From contig NZ_GL622359.1 in NCBI RefSeq assembly GCF_000185505.1, forward strand, positions 175,751-239,750: a stretch of DNA of 64,000 bases. Direction: 5' to 3'. Below, piece after piece: positions 27,324-38,804 of the stretch. The translations under genes were made by a program, and so were the position numbers. A model generated the notes under the pieces. The model ran no database searches, was not told where the DNA came from, and was given only the letters and a program-made list of their open reading frames with translations. Position 1 is the first letter of the stretch. Every line of letters starts with the position of its first letter. The DNA comes from Pseudoramibacter alactolyticus ATCC 23263 (lineage in GTDB: Bacteria > Bacillota > Clostridia > Eubacteriales > Eubacteriaceae).

Positions 27324-28628
27324 ATGGCGCGAAGCATGCGGCCGGACGAGCGGCTGATTTATCACGTGGATGTCAACTCGGCGTATCTCTCGTGGACATC
27401 GGTGGCGAGGCTTGCCGTCGGGGAGAGTGATTTGCGGGGGGTGCCGGCCTGTGTGGGCGGCGATCCCCAGATGCGCCGCGGGGTGGTGCTGGCCAAATCC
27501 ATCCCGGCGGGGCGATTGGGCGTGCGCACCGGGGAGCCTTTGGCCGCCGCCCGGCGCAAATGCCCGGAGCTGATCGTCGTCCCGCCGGATTTTGCGCTGT
27601 ATCACCGCTTCAGCCGGGCCTTTAAAGCCATTTGCCGCGAGTACACGCCGATGGTTGAATCCTTTTCCATCGACGAGTGTTTTCTCGACATGACGGGCAC
27701 CCGGGCAATGGCGGATCCGGCGGGCGCCGCCCGGGAACTGAAAGACCGCATCCGCCGGGAGCTGGGCTTCACCGTGAACGTGGGTGTCGGCACCAACAAG
27801 CTGCTCGCGAAGATGGCCGGCGGCTTCACCAAACCGGACCGGGTGCATACCCTTTTTCCGGAAGACATTCCGGCCAAATTATGGCCGCTGCCCGTCGGGG
27901 CACTGCTCTTTGTGGGCAAAAGCGCCGCGGGCAAGCTGACCCGCCGGGGCATTCGCACCGTCGGCGAACTGGCCCGGGTGGAGCCGGCGGCGCTCGAGGC
28001 GATCGTCGGCGAAAAAAACGGGCGCGCCCTGCATCGGTGGGCCAACGGCATCGACGACAGCCCCGTGGCGGCAGTGCGGGCGGCCGCCAAGGGCTATTCC
28101 ACTTCGACAACGCTGGCCGACAACGTGACGGACCGGCCCCGGGCGCACCGCGTTTTGAAGGCGCTGGCCGATTCGGTGACGGCGCGGATGCGGGCGGACG
28201 GCAAGCGGGCGACCTGTGTCGGGGTGCACCTGCGCACCCATCGCTTCGTCAATCGATCCCGGCAGCGGGTTCTGGAGCGCCCGACGGATATTACCGCCGA
28301 AGTGGAGCGGTTGTCAAAGCAGCTGCTCGGCGAAGTCTGGGACGGAACGACGCCCCTGCGCCTGCTGGGCATCGCCCTGACGGGCATCACGGACAGCCGG
28401 GCGGAGCAACTTTCACTCTTCGGCGATGCGGCGCGGGAAAAAGAGCAGCGGGTGGACCGCACCATCGACGCGCTGCGCAAAAAATTCGGGCCGGATATTA
28501 TCTCCCGGGGCGTGCGCCGGCCGGACGCAGGGCAGGCGGGCAAAAGCTACCGGGCGCTGATGGCGATGACGGCGGACGAGACCGCATCGGGAAAAAACCA
28601 AACGGACGGCGGCGAAACCAAATCCTGA
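27324..28628 (+). CDS. dinB: DNA polymerase IV (Y family)
   Basis: This is an error-prone translesion polymerase. The palm motifs are present: IYHVDVNSAYLSW (first catalytic Asp) and SIDECFLDMTG (Asp-Glu pair). The thumb/finger region and the little-finger domain (residues about 240-370) follow, and the total is 434 residues. The N-terminal motif has VDVNSAYLSW instead of the more common IDMDAFFASVE, which is seen in a clostridial Pol IV/UmuC-like branch. It has AAAAGGAG before the start and lies 39 bp after hydE, so it may be transcribed with the array. Confidence 0.93.
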   Translation: MARSMRPDERLIYHVDVNSAYLSWTSVARLAVGESDLRGVPACVGGDPQMRRGVVLAKSIPAGRLGVRTGEPLAAARRKCPELIVVPPDFALYHRFSRAFKAICREYTPMVESFSIDECFLDMTGTRAMADPAGAARELKDRIRRELGFTVNVGVGTNKLLAKMAGGFTKPDRVHTLFPEDIPAKLWPLPVGALLFVGKSAAGKLTRRGIRTVGELARVEPAALEAIVGEKNGRALHRWANGIDDSPVAAVRAAAKGYSTSTTLADNVTDRPRAHRVLKALADSVTARMRADGKRATCVGVHLRTHRFVNRSRQRVLERPTDITAEVERLSKQLLGEVWDGTTPLRLLGIALTGITDSRAEQLSLFGDAAREKEQRVDRTIDALRKKFGPDIISRGVRRPDAGQAGKSYRALMAMTADETASGKNQTDGGETKS

Positions 28629-28631
28629 GCG

Positions 28632-28664
28632 CGGATGCACCCTCGGCGGGCATCCGTGTTTTTT
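28632..28664 (+). terminator. Intrinsic terminator after dinB
   Basis: A 7-bp stem (28632-28638 with 28650-28656) and 11-nt loop are followed by TGTTTTTT. It begins 4 bp after the dinB stop and would end the long hyp/hyd transcript. Confidence 0.85.
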
Positions 28665-28689
28665 GATGCGCGCAAAGTCTGCGCGGCTA

Positions 28690-28719
28690 TTGTCAAAATC
28701 TTTCGGGAAGTGTTATAAT
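28690..28719 (+). promoter_or_regulatory. Promoter of murT-gatD placing the start of transcription at the start codon
   Basis: TTGTCA (28690-28695), an 18-bp spacer and extended -10 TGTTATAAT (28711-28719) are present. The expected transcription start, 6-8 nt downstream, coincides with the murT ATG at 28727. Confidence 0.82.
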
Positions 28720-28726
28720 CATTCGC

Positions 28727-30097
28727 ATGAAACTGCAAGCTTATTTATCCATCCTGGCATCGAAGATGACCAGAGGGCTGCTGCGCGCCGTGGGCCGCGG
28801 CGGTACCGATTTTCCCGGGCGGGTGGCGATGAAATTCGACCATCAGATTTTAAAGCGGGTGTCCCGCGGGGTGACCTGCATCATCGTGACGGGCACCAAC
28901 GGCAAGACCACCAGCTCCCGGATGATTGAGCAGGCGCTGACGGACGCCGGCGCCTCTTTCTTTTGCAATAAATCCGGGGCAAACCTGATTTCCGGCATCA
29001 CGGCCGAATTTATTGACAACGCAACCTTCGGCGGCCGCTGCAAAAAAGATTATGCGCTGATCGAATGCGACGAGGCGGCCTTTAAAGAGGTCTCGACCAT
29101 GGTGAATGCCAAGGCAGTGGTGGTCACCAATATTTTCCGCGATCAGCTCGACCGCTACGGCGAGGTGACCCACACCCTGGACAATATTAAAATCGGCATC
29201 AGCCACAGCCCGAACGCGACGCTTTGTCTGAATGCCGACGATTCTCTGGTGGCGTCCATCGCGGGCGACTATGATAACCCGGTGATTTTTTACGGTGTCA
29301 ACGTGCCGATCTATCAAAAGCGGGTGGCCGAGGTCTCCGACGCGCCCTACTGCATCAAGTGCAAGCACGAATACGTCTATGATTACACCACCTACGGCCA
29401 TCTCGGGGGCTACCGTTGCCCGCACTGCGGCTATCGCCGACCGGAGCCGGCCGTCGCGGTAACGGAAGTCATCGCCAGCGACGCCGAGCATTCCGAGGTT
29501 ACCATCGCCGTGGGGGACCAAACCTATCCGGCGACCATCAATCTGCCCGGCGGCTACAATATTTATAACGCCTGCGGCACAGTGGCAGCGGGCAAAGCGC
29601 TCCACTTCGATACCGAGACGGTGGTGCATTCGCTTTCGGCCTTTGCGGCGGGCTTCGGCCGGATGGAAAAATTTACGATCGACGGCACGGATATGCGCAT
29701 GATTCTCGTCAAAAATCCGGCGGGCTGCAATCAGACGCTCAACTTCGTGACGAACACGACGGAACCCGCGGCGTTCGTCGTCTGTCTGAACGACCGGGAC
29801 GCCGACGGCACGGACATCAGCTGGATTTGGGACGTGGATTTCGAGCAAATCGTCGCCATGGGCGACAAGCTGACGGTTCTTTACGTTTCTGGCGTGCGCG
29901 CGGACGAAATGGCCCTGCGCTTTAAATACGCGGGGATCCCCGAGGATAAGATGCAGGTGATTCCGGATTACGAAACGCTGATGCAGGCCTGCGCGGCCCA
30001 GGACCACCCGGTGTATATCATGCCGACTTACACCGCGATGATGGATCTGCGCGCGAAGATCACGAAGCTTTACGGCATTAAAAATTTCTGGGAATAA
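28727..30097 (+). CDS. murT: Lipid II isoglutaminyl synthase, Mur ligase subunit
   Basis: MurT with GatD amidates the D-Glu of the peptidoglycan stem peptide. The 456-residue chain has the Mur ligase ATP site GTNGKTTSSRM, the CDEAAFKEV segment, and a Cys4 zinc ribbon (CIKC ... CPHC, about 208-230) that is a hallmark of MurT. The C-terminal domain is DUF1727-like. The ATG at 28727 agrees with homologous N-termini (MKLQAYLSILASKM), yet it has no Shine-Dalgarno and sits at the predicted +1. gatD follows after 11 bp. Confidence 0.95.
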   Translation: MKLQAYLSILASKMTRGLLRAVGRGGTDFPGRVAMKFDHQILKRVSRGVTCIIVTGTNGKTTSSRMIEQALTDAGASFFCNKSGANLISGITAEFIDNATFGGRCKKDYALIECDEAAFKEVSTMVNAKAVVVTNIFRDQLDRYGEVTHTLDNIKIGISHSPNATLCLNADDSLVASIAGDYDNPVIFYGVNVPIYQKRVAEVSDAPYCIKCKHEYVYDYTTYGHLGGYRCPHCGYRRPEPAVAVTEVIASDAEHSEVTIAVGDQTYPATINLPGGYNIYNACGTVAAGKALHFDTETVVHSLSAFAAGFGRMEKFTIDGTDMRMILVKNPAGCNQTLNFVTNTTEPAAFVVCLNDRDADGTDISWIWDVDFEQIVAMGDKLTVLYVSGVRADEMALRFKYAGIPEDKMQVIPDYETLMQACAAQDHPVYIMPTYTAMMDLRAKITKLYGIKNFWE

Positions 30098-30108
30098 GGA
30101 GGCACCTG

Positions 30109-30852
30109 ATGAATAATGCGAAGCAAACCCTGCGGATTTGCCATCTTTATCCGGATGTTTTAAACCTCTACGGGGACCGCGGCAACGTGATGTGCCTGAC
30201 GAGGCGGCTTGAGTGGCGAGGTATTAATGCCGAGGTGACGGGGGTCTCGGTGGGCGAGACGCTTTATGCGGCGGATTACGATCTCTTTTTCATCGGCGGC
30301 GGCCAGGACTTCGAGCAGGAGGTGCTCCTGCCGGATCTCGCGGCGGGCAAGGCGGCGGAGATCGTCGCGGCCGTCGAAGACGGCAAGACCTTCCTCGCTA
30401 TCTGCGGCGGCTATCAGATGCTCGGCCGGTATTATAAAACCTGGGACGGGCAGCAATGCGATTTCATCGGCGCGCTGGATCTTTATACCGTGGGTAAAAA
30501 GACGCGCATGATCGGCAATTATGCGTTCAGCTTCGACGACGTGCCGGGCACCGAGGTGGTCGGTTTTGAAAACCACTCCGGCAAGACCTGGCTGGGCAGC
30601 GGCGTGCGCCCGATGGGCAAGGTGCTCGCGGGACACGGCAACAACGGCGAAGACGGCACCGAGGGGGCGCGCTATAAAAACGTCTTTGCGACCTACAGTC
30701 ACGGCTGCCTGCTGCCGAAAAACCCGGTGGTGTGCGACGCGCTGCTCGCCACGGCCTTCACCCGCAAATACGGTGCGGCTGAGCTTGAACCGCTGGACGA
30801 CGACATCGAAAACAACGCCCACGCCGCCATGAAAAAACGGCTGCTGGGCTGA
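30109..30852 (+). CDS. gatD: Lipid II isoglutaminyl synthase, glutaminase subunit
   Basis: GatD releases ammonia from glutamine for MurT. It is a CobB/CobQ-type class I amidotransferase of 247 residues. The nucleophile is Cys99 (AICGGYQMLG), and the catalytic His is His198 (ATYSHGCLLP). The start has AAGGAGG upstream. It pairs with murT in a two-gene unit typical of Gram-positive bacteria that make amidated peptidoglycan. Confidence 0.95.
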   Translation: MNNAKQTLRICHLYPDVLNLYGDRGNVMCLTRRLEWRGINAEVTGVSVGETLYAADYDLFFIGGGQDFEQEVLLPDLAAGKAAEIVAAVEDGKTFLAICGGYQMLGRYYKTWDGQQCDFIGALDLYTVGKKTRMIGNYAFSFDDVPGTEVVGFENHSGKTWLGSGVRPMGKVLAGHGNNGEDGTEGARYKNVFATYSHGCLLPKNPVVCDALLATAFTRKYGAAELEPLDDDIENNAHAAMKKRLLG

Positions 30853-30899
30853 CGCGCAGCAATGTTTTTAGAATCTTTTAGAAATCGAGGCAAGGTACA

Positions 30900-32090
30900 G
30901 TGAATAGAGCCAACAGGATAGCCATCGCCGAAAGCTATGGGGACGAGGCCGTCGCCATTCGCCGGGCGCTGCACCGCATCCCGGAGACCGGCTTTGAAGA
31001 ACGCGAGACCCAAGCGTGGATCATGGATTATCTGGGGGCGCTGGGCTACGCGCCGGAGCCCATTGTGGACACGGGTGTGGCCCTTTTAATTCCGTCGGCG
31101 GACGGCAAGGACAGCGGATGCATCGTCTTTCGCGCGGACATGGACGCCCTGCCGGTCACCGAGCCGGCGGCGACGCCCTTCCACTCGGATCATCCGGGGA
31201 TGATGCACGCCTGCGGCCACGACGGCCACATGACGATGCTCCTGCTTTTGGCCAAATGTCTGCACGATCATCCCGGGCTGCGTGCTCAGTCGGTGCTTTT
31301 GATCTTTCAGCCGGCCGAAGAGGGTCCCGGCGGGGCCGATCCGGTGTGTCGCTCCGGCATTTTTGAGCGAACCGGGGCCCGGGCCATCGTAGGCTATCAT
31401 CTTTTTCCCGATGTGCCGGAGGGGACGATCACCATCGCGCCGGGGCCGGTGATCGCGATGAACTCGGAAATTTATCTGGATGTGCACGGCACGGCCAGTC
31501 ATGCCGCTCATCCCGATCGGGGACAGGATGCCCTCGTCGCGGCGGCGCAGCTGGTGCTCGCCGTTCAGACCATTGCCTCCCGCAGCCTCGATCCCGAGGA
31601 TGCGGCCGTGGTGCATCTGGGAACCATTAACGGCGGCACCCGGATGAACATCGTTGCGGATCATGTGGCACTGACGGGCACAATGCGCTCCTTCAGCGAA
31701 GGGGTGCATCAAACCATCCGGCGGCGCATCCGCGAGATTGCTGCGGGCATCGGGACGGCAAACAGCGTGACGATTGATGTGAAGTTCATCGATATGTATC
31801 CGCCGGTGGTCAACGACACGGCCTTGTATCGGGCGGTTCGGCCACTCATCGGCGGAAACGTTGCGCCCTTTGAAAAGCGTATGATCGCCGAGGACTTTGC
31901 CTATTACGGCAAGCATTTGCCGGCGCTGTTCATGGGGATCGGCGCGCGCAGCGAGGCCAAAGGCTTCACGGCCGAGCTGCACACCCCGGGCTTCGGATTT
32001 GACGAGAAAGTGCTGCTGCGCGGCCTTGAAACGGACCTGGCGATCGTCGCCGGCGTGCCGAGATCCTTTGACGGCACGGCTGAAGATTAG
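30900..32090 (+). CDS. M20 family amidohydrolase
   Basis: This 396-residue zinc-dependent amidohydrolase/carboxypeptidase is of the M20D type. Metal and catalytic motifs are RADMDALPVTE, MHACGHDGHM and FQPAEEGPGGA; a dimerisation domain lies in the middle (ASHAAHPDRGQDAL). Relatives hydrolyse N-acyl amino acids, hippurate, or N-acetyl-diaminopimelate; the substrate here cannot be told. The start is GTG 30900. It is 47 bp after gatD and 16 bp before a methyltransferase, so it may share the murT transcript. Confidence 0.9.
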   Translation: MNRANRIAIAESYGDEAVAIRRALHRIPETGFEERETQAWIMDYLGALGYAPEPIVDTGVALLIPSADGKDSGCIVFRADMDALPVTEPAATPFHSDHPGMMHACGHDGHMTMLLLLAKCLHDHPGLRAQSVLLIFQPAEEGPGGADPVCRSGIFERTGARAIVGYHLFPDVPEGTITIAPGPVIAMNSEIYLDVHGTASHAAHPDRGQDALVAAAQLVLAVQTIASRSLDPEDAAVVHLGTINGGTRMNIVADHVALTGTMRSFSEGVHQTIRRRIREIAAGIGTANSVTIDVKFIDMYPPVVNDTALYRAVRPLIGGNVAPFEKRMIAEDFAYYGKHLPALFMGIGARSEAKGFTAELHTPGFGFDEKVLLRGLETDLAIVAGVPRSFDGTAED

Positions 32091-32106
32091 TGATGAAGGA
32101 GAAAAA

Positions 32107-32847
32107 GTGTACGCGGATTTTTCAAAAGTTTATGACGAGCTGATGCAGGAAATCGACTACGAAGCGTGGGGCGATTATCTCTTTCGCATCACCCTCAACG
32201 CGGCGCGGCCGATCAAAAAAGTGCTGGAATTCGGCTGCGGCACCGGCAATATCACTTTGGAACTGGCAAAGAAGGGATTTGAGGTGACGGCGGTGGACCT
32301 GTCAGAGGAGATGCTCACCGTGGCCGACGAGAAAGCGGACACTGCCGGACTTCCTGTGCGCTTTTTTAAAGGGGATATGAGCAATTTCCGCATCGACGAG
32401 CAGTTTGACGCGGTGTTTTGCTGCTGCGACAGCGTGAATTACCTGCCGACGATGCAGGATGTGGAGAATTTTATCATCTGTGCCAGCGAGGTGCTGGCGC
32501 CCGGGGGCATGCTGATTTTCGATATGAACACGCCGGAAAAATTTAAAAATGTGATAGGGAATAACACCTTTGTCTATAATTTCGATAACGTATTCTGCGT
32601 TTGGGAGAATCGACCGGATGCGGAGGGCGAAAAGGTGACCTATGATCTGTCTTTTTTTGTGAAGCGAGACGACGGCCTGTATGAACGCTTTGAAGAAACT
32701 CAGGCGCAGTACAGCTATCCGGTGGAAGACGTGTTTAAAATGCTCAAGGTGCCGGCGTTTAAAAATGCGAAAATCTATGATTTTGGAACGTTCTTGGCGG
32801 GCGGCTCCCTTAATGACCGGGTGCAGTTTGTCGCCGAGAAGCGCTGA
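32107..32847 (+). CDS. Class I SAM-dependent methyltransferase
   Basis: This 246-residue protein has the Rossmann SAM motif VLEFGCGTGNITLEL near residue 38. It is followed by VTAVDLSEEML (acidic residue binding the ribose) and FDAVFCCCDSVNYL. The C-terminal region resembles the YqeM-like or small-molecule methyltransferases of Firmicutes. The substrate is unknown. The start is GTG 32107 with GAAGGAGA upstream; the longer frame begins inside the amidohydrolase gene. Confidence 0.9.
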   Translation: MYADFSKVYDELMQEIDYEAWGDYLFRITLNAARPIKKVLEFGCGTGNITLELAKKGFEVTAVDLSEEMLTVADEKADTAGLPVRFFKGDMSNFRIDEQFDAVFCCCDSVNYLPTMQDVENFIICASEVLAPGGMLIFDMNTPEKFKNVIGNNTFVYNFDNVFCVWENRPDAEGEKVTYDLSFFVKRDDGLYERFEETQAQYSYPVEDVFKMLKVPAFKNAKIYDFGTFLAGGSLNDRVQFVAEKR

Positions 32848-32860
32848 CCGAACAAAATAA

Positions 32861-32891
32861 AAAACCTCGCAACGGCGTTGCGAGGTTTTTT
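32861..32891. terminator. Bidirectional terminator between convergent genes
   Basis: A perfect 11-bp stem (32863-32873 with 32877-32887) with a 3-nt loop is flanked by A and T runs. It serves the methyltransferase (+) and the kinase-like gene (-). Confidence 0.93.
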
Positions 32892-32903
32892 GTTTTTGAA
32901 AAT

Positions 32904-33503
32904 TTATAGATGACGATAGACGGCGGCCAGCAGATCAACGGCCTCCTGCACACTGAAGATGGAAGCATCAAAGGCCATGTCATACTGACGCAGATCGTTC
33001 CAGTCCCGATCGGTGTAGTAGTTGTAGTATTGACGGCGGCGCTTGTCCATCTTCTTTACGACGCTGGCGGCGTCCCGCTCCGAAAGCTGATCCCGTTTGC
33101 AAACCGTTTGAATGCGGAAGTTCAGCGGCGCGTAAATAAAGATATGCCGGCTGTCCGTTTTTTCCCGGAGAATATAGTCGGCGCAGCGCCCAACGATGAT
33201 GCAGTCTTCATCTTCAGCGATCTGTTTGATAACCTTCGATTCAGCGCGGAATGCGGCGTCGTTCACCGTTTCGACAGAGATGTATCCCCGGCCGATATCA
33301 TAATTGGCGATTTCGTAGAACCAGGGATTGGCCTTGCTTTCATCCGCCTTTTGAACCATTTCTTCCGAAAGATTGGTCTTTTCGGCCGCCAGATGGATGA
33401 TCTCCTTGTCGTAAAATCCAATATTTAATACTTTGGCAAGTTTTTGAGCGATGGCACGGCCGTTGCTGCCAAACTCTCTGCCAATCGTAATTACTTTACC
33501 CAT
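32904..33503 (-). CDS. Cytidylate kinase-like family protein
   Basis: This 199-residue P-loop protein of the cytidylate-kinase-like family begins with VITIGREFGSNGRAIAQKLA, where the usual Walker A is GREFGSNGR. A CIIVGRCADYIL segment and an Arg-rich lid (RDAASVVKKMDKRRRQYYNYYTD) follow. Such proteins occur widely in Clostridia; true substrates are not established. I chose ATG 33503 because AAAGGAGG precedes it by 7 nt; an ATG 18 bp upstream would overlap that site. Confidence 0.88.
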   Translation of the reverse strand: MGKVITIGREFGSNGRAIAQKLAKVLNIGFYDKEIIHLAAEKTNLSEEMVQKADESKANPWFYEIANYDIGRGYISVETVNDAAFRAESKVIKQIAEDEDCIIVGRCADYILREKTDSRHIFIYAPLNFRIQTVCKRDQLSERDAASVVKKMDKRRRQYYNYYTDRDWNDLRQYDMAFDASIFSVQEAVDLLAAVYRHL

Positions 33504-33659
33504 GACAATGCCTCCTTTCATGAGTTTTTATGACTAAAGTATAACATGTTTTGCAAACATTTGCATTAAGAACGGAAAAAATAGGGAGTAGTCTTAATTT
33601 TTTAAAAGAAAAGAGCGCCAGACGTTAAAAATAAACAGCCATTTTTTCGAAAAAAATAA

Positions 33660-33691
33660 TTGACAGAAATGGTCTTTTATCGTATTATAAT
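33660..33691 (+). promoter_or_regulatory. Promoter of the tRNA cluster
   Basis: TTGACA (33660-33665) is followed by overlapping TATTAT (33683-33688, 17-bp spacing) and TATAAT (33686-33691). It lies about 25 bp before the first tRNA. Confidence 0.82.
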
Positions 33692-33712
33692 ACCTGTGCT
33701 TCATGACAGTAC

Positions 33713-33788
33713 GGTCGCTTAGCTCAGCTGGGAGAGCACCTGCCTTACAAGCAGGGGGTCACAGGTTCGAGCCCTGTAGCGACCACCA
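33713..33788 (+). tRNA. tRNA-Val (TAC)
   Basis: The cloverleaf is complete: acceptor GGTCGCT/AGCGACC, anticodon loop CTTACAA with anticodon TAC, T arm GGTTCGAGCC. CCA is encoded. It is the first of five tRNAs. Confidence 0.96.
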
Positions 33789-33794
33789 TCAGAT

Positions 33795-33871
33795 GGCCAG
33801 GTAGTTCAGTTGGTTAGAATGCCAGCCTGTCACGCTGGAGGTCGAGAGTTCGAGTCTCTTCCTGGTCGCCA
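33795..33871 (+). tRNA. tRNA-Asp (GTC)
   Basis: The acceptor GGCCAGG pairs with CCTGGTC (one G-U pair). The anticodon loop CTGTCAC holds GTC, discriminator G, CCA encoded. Confidence 0.95.
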
Positions 33872-33872
33872 T

Positions 33873-33948
33873 GCCCAGATAGCTCAGTCGGTAGAGCAGG
33901 GGACTGAAAATCCCCGTGTCGGTGGTTCGATTCCGCCTCTGGGCACCA
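33873..33948 (+). tRNA. tRNA-Phe (GAA)
   Basis: The acceptor GCCCAGA pairs with TCTGGGC. The anticodon loop CTGAAAA holds GAA, discriminator A, CCA encoded. It begins 1 nt after tRNA-Asp. Confidence 0.96.
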
Positions 33949-33958
33949 CTTAATGAAT

Positions 33959-34033
33959 GCGGAAGTGGCTCAGTGGTAGAGCATCGCCTTGCCAAGGCGA
34001 GGGTCGCGAGTTCAAATCTCGTCTTCCGCTCCA
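33959..34033 (+). tRNA. tRNA-Gly (GCC)
   Basis: The acceptor GCGGAAG pairs with CTTCCGC. The anticodon loop TTGCCAA holds GCC, discriminator T, CCA encoded. Confidence 0.96.
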
Positions 34034-34041
34034 TTTTTTGC

Positions 34042-34115
34042 GGTGGCATAGCCAAGCGGTAAGGCACAGGTCTGCAACACCTTTATCCCCAGTTCGATTC
34101 TGGGTGCCACCTCCA
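34042..34115 (+). tRNA. tRNA-Cys (GCA)
   Basis: The acceptor GGTGGCA pairs with TGCCACC. The anticodon loop CTGCAAC holds GCA, discriminator T, CCA encoded. It is the last tRNA, followed by a terminator. Confidence 0.95.
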
Positions 34116-34126
34116 TTCGAAAAATG

Positions 34127-34158
34127 AACGCTAAACCAGCATGGTTTGGCGTTTTTTG
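34127..34158 (+). terminator. Intrinsic terminator after the tRNA cluster
   Basis: A 12-bp stem (34127-34138 with 34142-34153, one T-G pair) and 3-nt loop run into a T run. Confidence 0.9.
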
Positions 34159-34204
34159 CTATCTGAAACCAATGTGTTATGGCGCAACCAAACGGAGGAA
34201 CGAC

Positions 34205-34819
34205 GTGTTTGAATATATCAAAGGGGAGCTTTCGGCGCAATCGGCCGATACCGTGGTGATCGAGAATAACGGCATCGGCTACCGGGTGCACGTGTCGCTG
34301 ACGACCATTGCCGAATTGCCGCCGCTGCATGAGCAATTAAAGCTTTTGCTCTATCCGGCTTTTCGCGAGGACGACGTCACCCTCTACGGCTTCGCGACGG
34401 CCGAAGAGCGCGGGCTTTTCGGCACGCTCATCAGCATCTCGGGCATCGGGCCCAAGGCGGCGATGGGGCTGTTGTCTCAATTTGCCGAGCCCGAGCTCAT
34501 CCGGCACATTGTGAACGCCGACGCTAAGGCCATTGCCCGGGCGCCGGGCATCGGCAAGAAAACCGCCGAACGCATCATCTTAGAGCTTAAGGATCGATAC
34601 AAAGACGTTGTGGCGGAGGAAGGGGATGCGCCGGTCGGGGGCGCCACGGCAAAACTCCGGGCGGCGGACAATCTGACCAACGAGGGCGTCAATGGGCTGC
34701 TCGGGTTGGGCTATACCTATGCCGAGGCGTCGGACTTGGTGGCGCGGGCGCTGGCGCCGGATATGACTATCGAGGAGCTGCTCACGGCGGCGCTGGCACT
34801 GGCTGCTTCCGGGCGTTAG
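34205..34819 (+). CDS. ruvA: Holliday junction helicase subunit RuvA
   Basis: RuvA binds four-way DNA junctions and loads RuvB. It has 204 residues: the N-terminal OB fold (MFEYIKGELSAQSADTVVIE), tandem helix-hairpin-helix motifs (ISGIGPKAAMGLL and APGIGKKTAERII) and a C-terminal UBA-like domain III that contacts RuvB. The start is GTG 34205 with CGGAGG upstream; the longer frame runs back into the tRNA terminator. ruvB follows 20 bp later. Confidence 0.97.
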   Translation: MFEYIKGELSAQSADTVVIENNGIGYRVHVSLTTIAELPPLHEQLKLLLYPAFREDDVTLYGFATAEERGLFGTLISISGIGPKAAMGLLSQFAEPELIRHIVNADAKAIARAPGIGKKTAERIILELKDRYKDVVAEEGDAPVGGATAKLRAADNLTNEGVNGLLGLGYTYAEASDLVARALAPDMTIEELLTAALALAASGR

Positions 34820-34839
34820 GGCGATGAGGAATCAGCATC

Positions 34840-35901
34840 ATGAAAGATCGCATTATCACAACTGAATTTACCGAGCCGGACATCGAGATCGAAAGTTCCC
34901 TGCGCCCGACCAGCCTGGAAGAATACATCGGGCAGAGCCGGGTAAAAAAACAGATGGGGATTTTTATCGCCGCGGCGAAAAATCGGGGAGAATCCCTCGA
35001 CCACGTGCTGCTTTACGGCCCGCCGGGGTTGGGCAAGACCACGCTGGCTAATATTATCGCCGGCGAGATGGGTACTCATATTCGCATCACCTCGGGACCG
35101 GCCATCGAAAAACCGGGGGATCTCGCTTCTATTTTGACGGGGCTGAAAGCCGGAGACGTGCTTTTCATCGATGAAATTCATCGGATGCAGCGCCAGGTGG
35201 AGGAAGTGCTTTACCCGGCGATGGAGGACTTCGCCCTGGATATCATCATCGGCAAGGGGCCGGGGGCCAAGAGCGTTCGCCTGGATCTGCCGCGGTTCAC
35301 CCTGGTGGGGGCGACCACCCGGGCGGGGCTGCTCTCGGCACCGCTGCGCGATCGTTTTGGCGTGGTGCAGCGGCTCGAGCTTTACGATGCGGCCGATCTT
35401 TCGGCCATTGTGCGCCGCTCCGCCGGGATTCTAAACATTGATCTGGATGAAGCCGGCGCTATGGAGCTCGCGCGCCGCAGCCGGGGCACCCCGCGCATTG
35501 CTAACCGATTGCTCAAGCGGGTGCGGGACTACGCCGAGACCGAGGGCAGCGGTCACATTGATTTGGCGACGGCCCGGCGGGCCCTCGCGCTGTTTGAAGT
35601 GGACGACAAAGGCCTCGACGATATCGACCGGCTGATGCTGCGCACCATCGCTGAAAAATTTGACGGCGGACCGGTGGGGCTTAACACCCTGGCGGCGGCC
35701 ATCGGTGAAGAGCCCGGCACCATCGAAGAGGTTTATGAGCCGTATCTGATGCAGCTGGGATTCTTGTCGCGAACGCCCAGCGGGCGCATCATCACCTCGG
35801 CGGGATGCCGGCATTTGGGCATCGCGCCGCGCACCGGCAAGGGCGACGGTCAGCAGATTTCGCTGTCGGCACTGCACGCCGAAAACGCAGAAGACGACTA
35901 A
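34840..35901 (+). CDS. ruvB: Holliday junction branch migration ATPase RuvB
   Basis: This AAA+ motor drives branch migration with RuvA. It has 353 residues with [13 protein letters not shown], Walker [10 protein letters not shown], Walker B FIDEIHRM, sensor region [12 protein letters not shown] and arginine finger region LRDRFG. The C-terminal winged helix ([14 protein letters not shown]) is present. It is embedded in ruvA-ruvB-queA-tgt-yajC, a common Firmicutes order. Confidence 0.98.
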   Translation: MKDRIITTEFTEPDIEIESSLRPTSLEEYIGQSRVKKQMGIFIAAAKNRGESLDHVLLYGPPGLGKTTLANIIAGEMGTHIRITSGPAIEKPGDLASILTGLKAGDVLFIDEIHRMQRQVEEVLYPAMEDFALDIIIGKGPGAKSVRLDLPRFTLVGATTRAGLLSAPLRDRFGVVQRLELYDAADLSAIVRRSAGILNIDLDEAGAMELARRSRGTPRIANRLLKRVRDYAETEGSGHIDLATARRALALFEVDDKGLDDIDRLMLRTIAEKFDGGPVGLNTLAAAIGEEPGTIEEVYEPYLMQLGFLSRTPSGRIITSAGCRHLGIAPRTGKGDGQQISLSALHAENAEDD

Positions 35902-35915
35902 GGCAGGAGCATCAT

Positions 35916-38510
<2,595 letters not shown>

Positions 38511-38543
38511 GCATCACAGAGGAACAAAGGAAGGGGTATCATC

Positions 38544-38684
38544 ATGAAACACGTAAAGATTATCAGCAAGGGCCGTCTTTGTGATACGAAGAACAAAGGC
38601 TGCGGCGAATGCCAGACATCCTGCCAGTCAGCTTGCAAAACCTCCTGCACCGTTGGGAATCAGCAGTGCAAAAACGTTCAGTAA
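38544..38684 (+). CDS. scfA: SCIFF ranthipeptide precursor
   Basis: This 46-residue peptide precursor is of the 'six cysteines in forty-five' family. The C-terminal core reads CGECQTSCQSACKTSC followed by TVGNQQC, holding Cys20, 23, 27, 31, 35 and 42; an extra Cys13 lies in the leader. The neighbouring radical SAM enzyme installs thioether crosslinks, which is established for homologs in Clostridia. The start has GAAGGGG upstream. A terminator downstream allows far more precursor than maturase mRNA. Its biological role is not settled; signalling or peptide-export functions have been suggested. Confidence 0.95.
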   Translation: MKHVKIISKGRLCDTKNKGCGECQTSCQSACKTSCTVGNQQCKNVQ

Positions 38685-38705
38685 AATCTGAATGACGTCA
38701 GCGCC

Positions 38706-38744
38706 AAACAGGCAGATGCGGATTTGTCCGGTCTGCCTGTTTTT
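38706..38744 (+). terminator. Intrinsic terminator between scfA and its maturase
   Basis: An 11-bp stem (38706-38716 with 38732-38742) and 15-nt loop run into TTTT. It lies 21 bp after scfA and 60 bp before the maturase start, so maturase expression depends on read-through. Confidence 0.85.
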
Positions 38745-38804
38745 ATGTTCGACGCCCTTTGATAACGCTAACCAGAGGAACGCTAAAACAAGAAGAGGAA
38801 CCCA

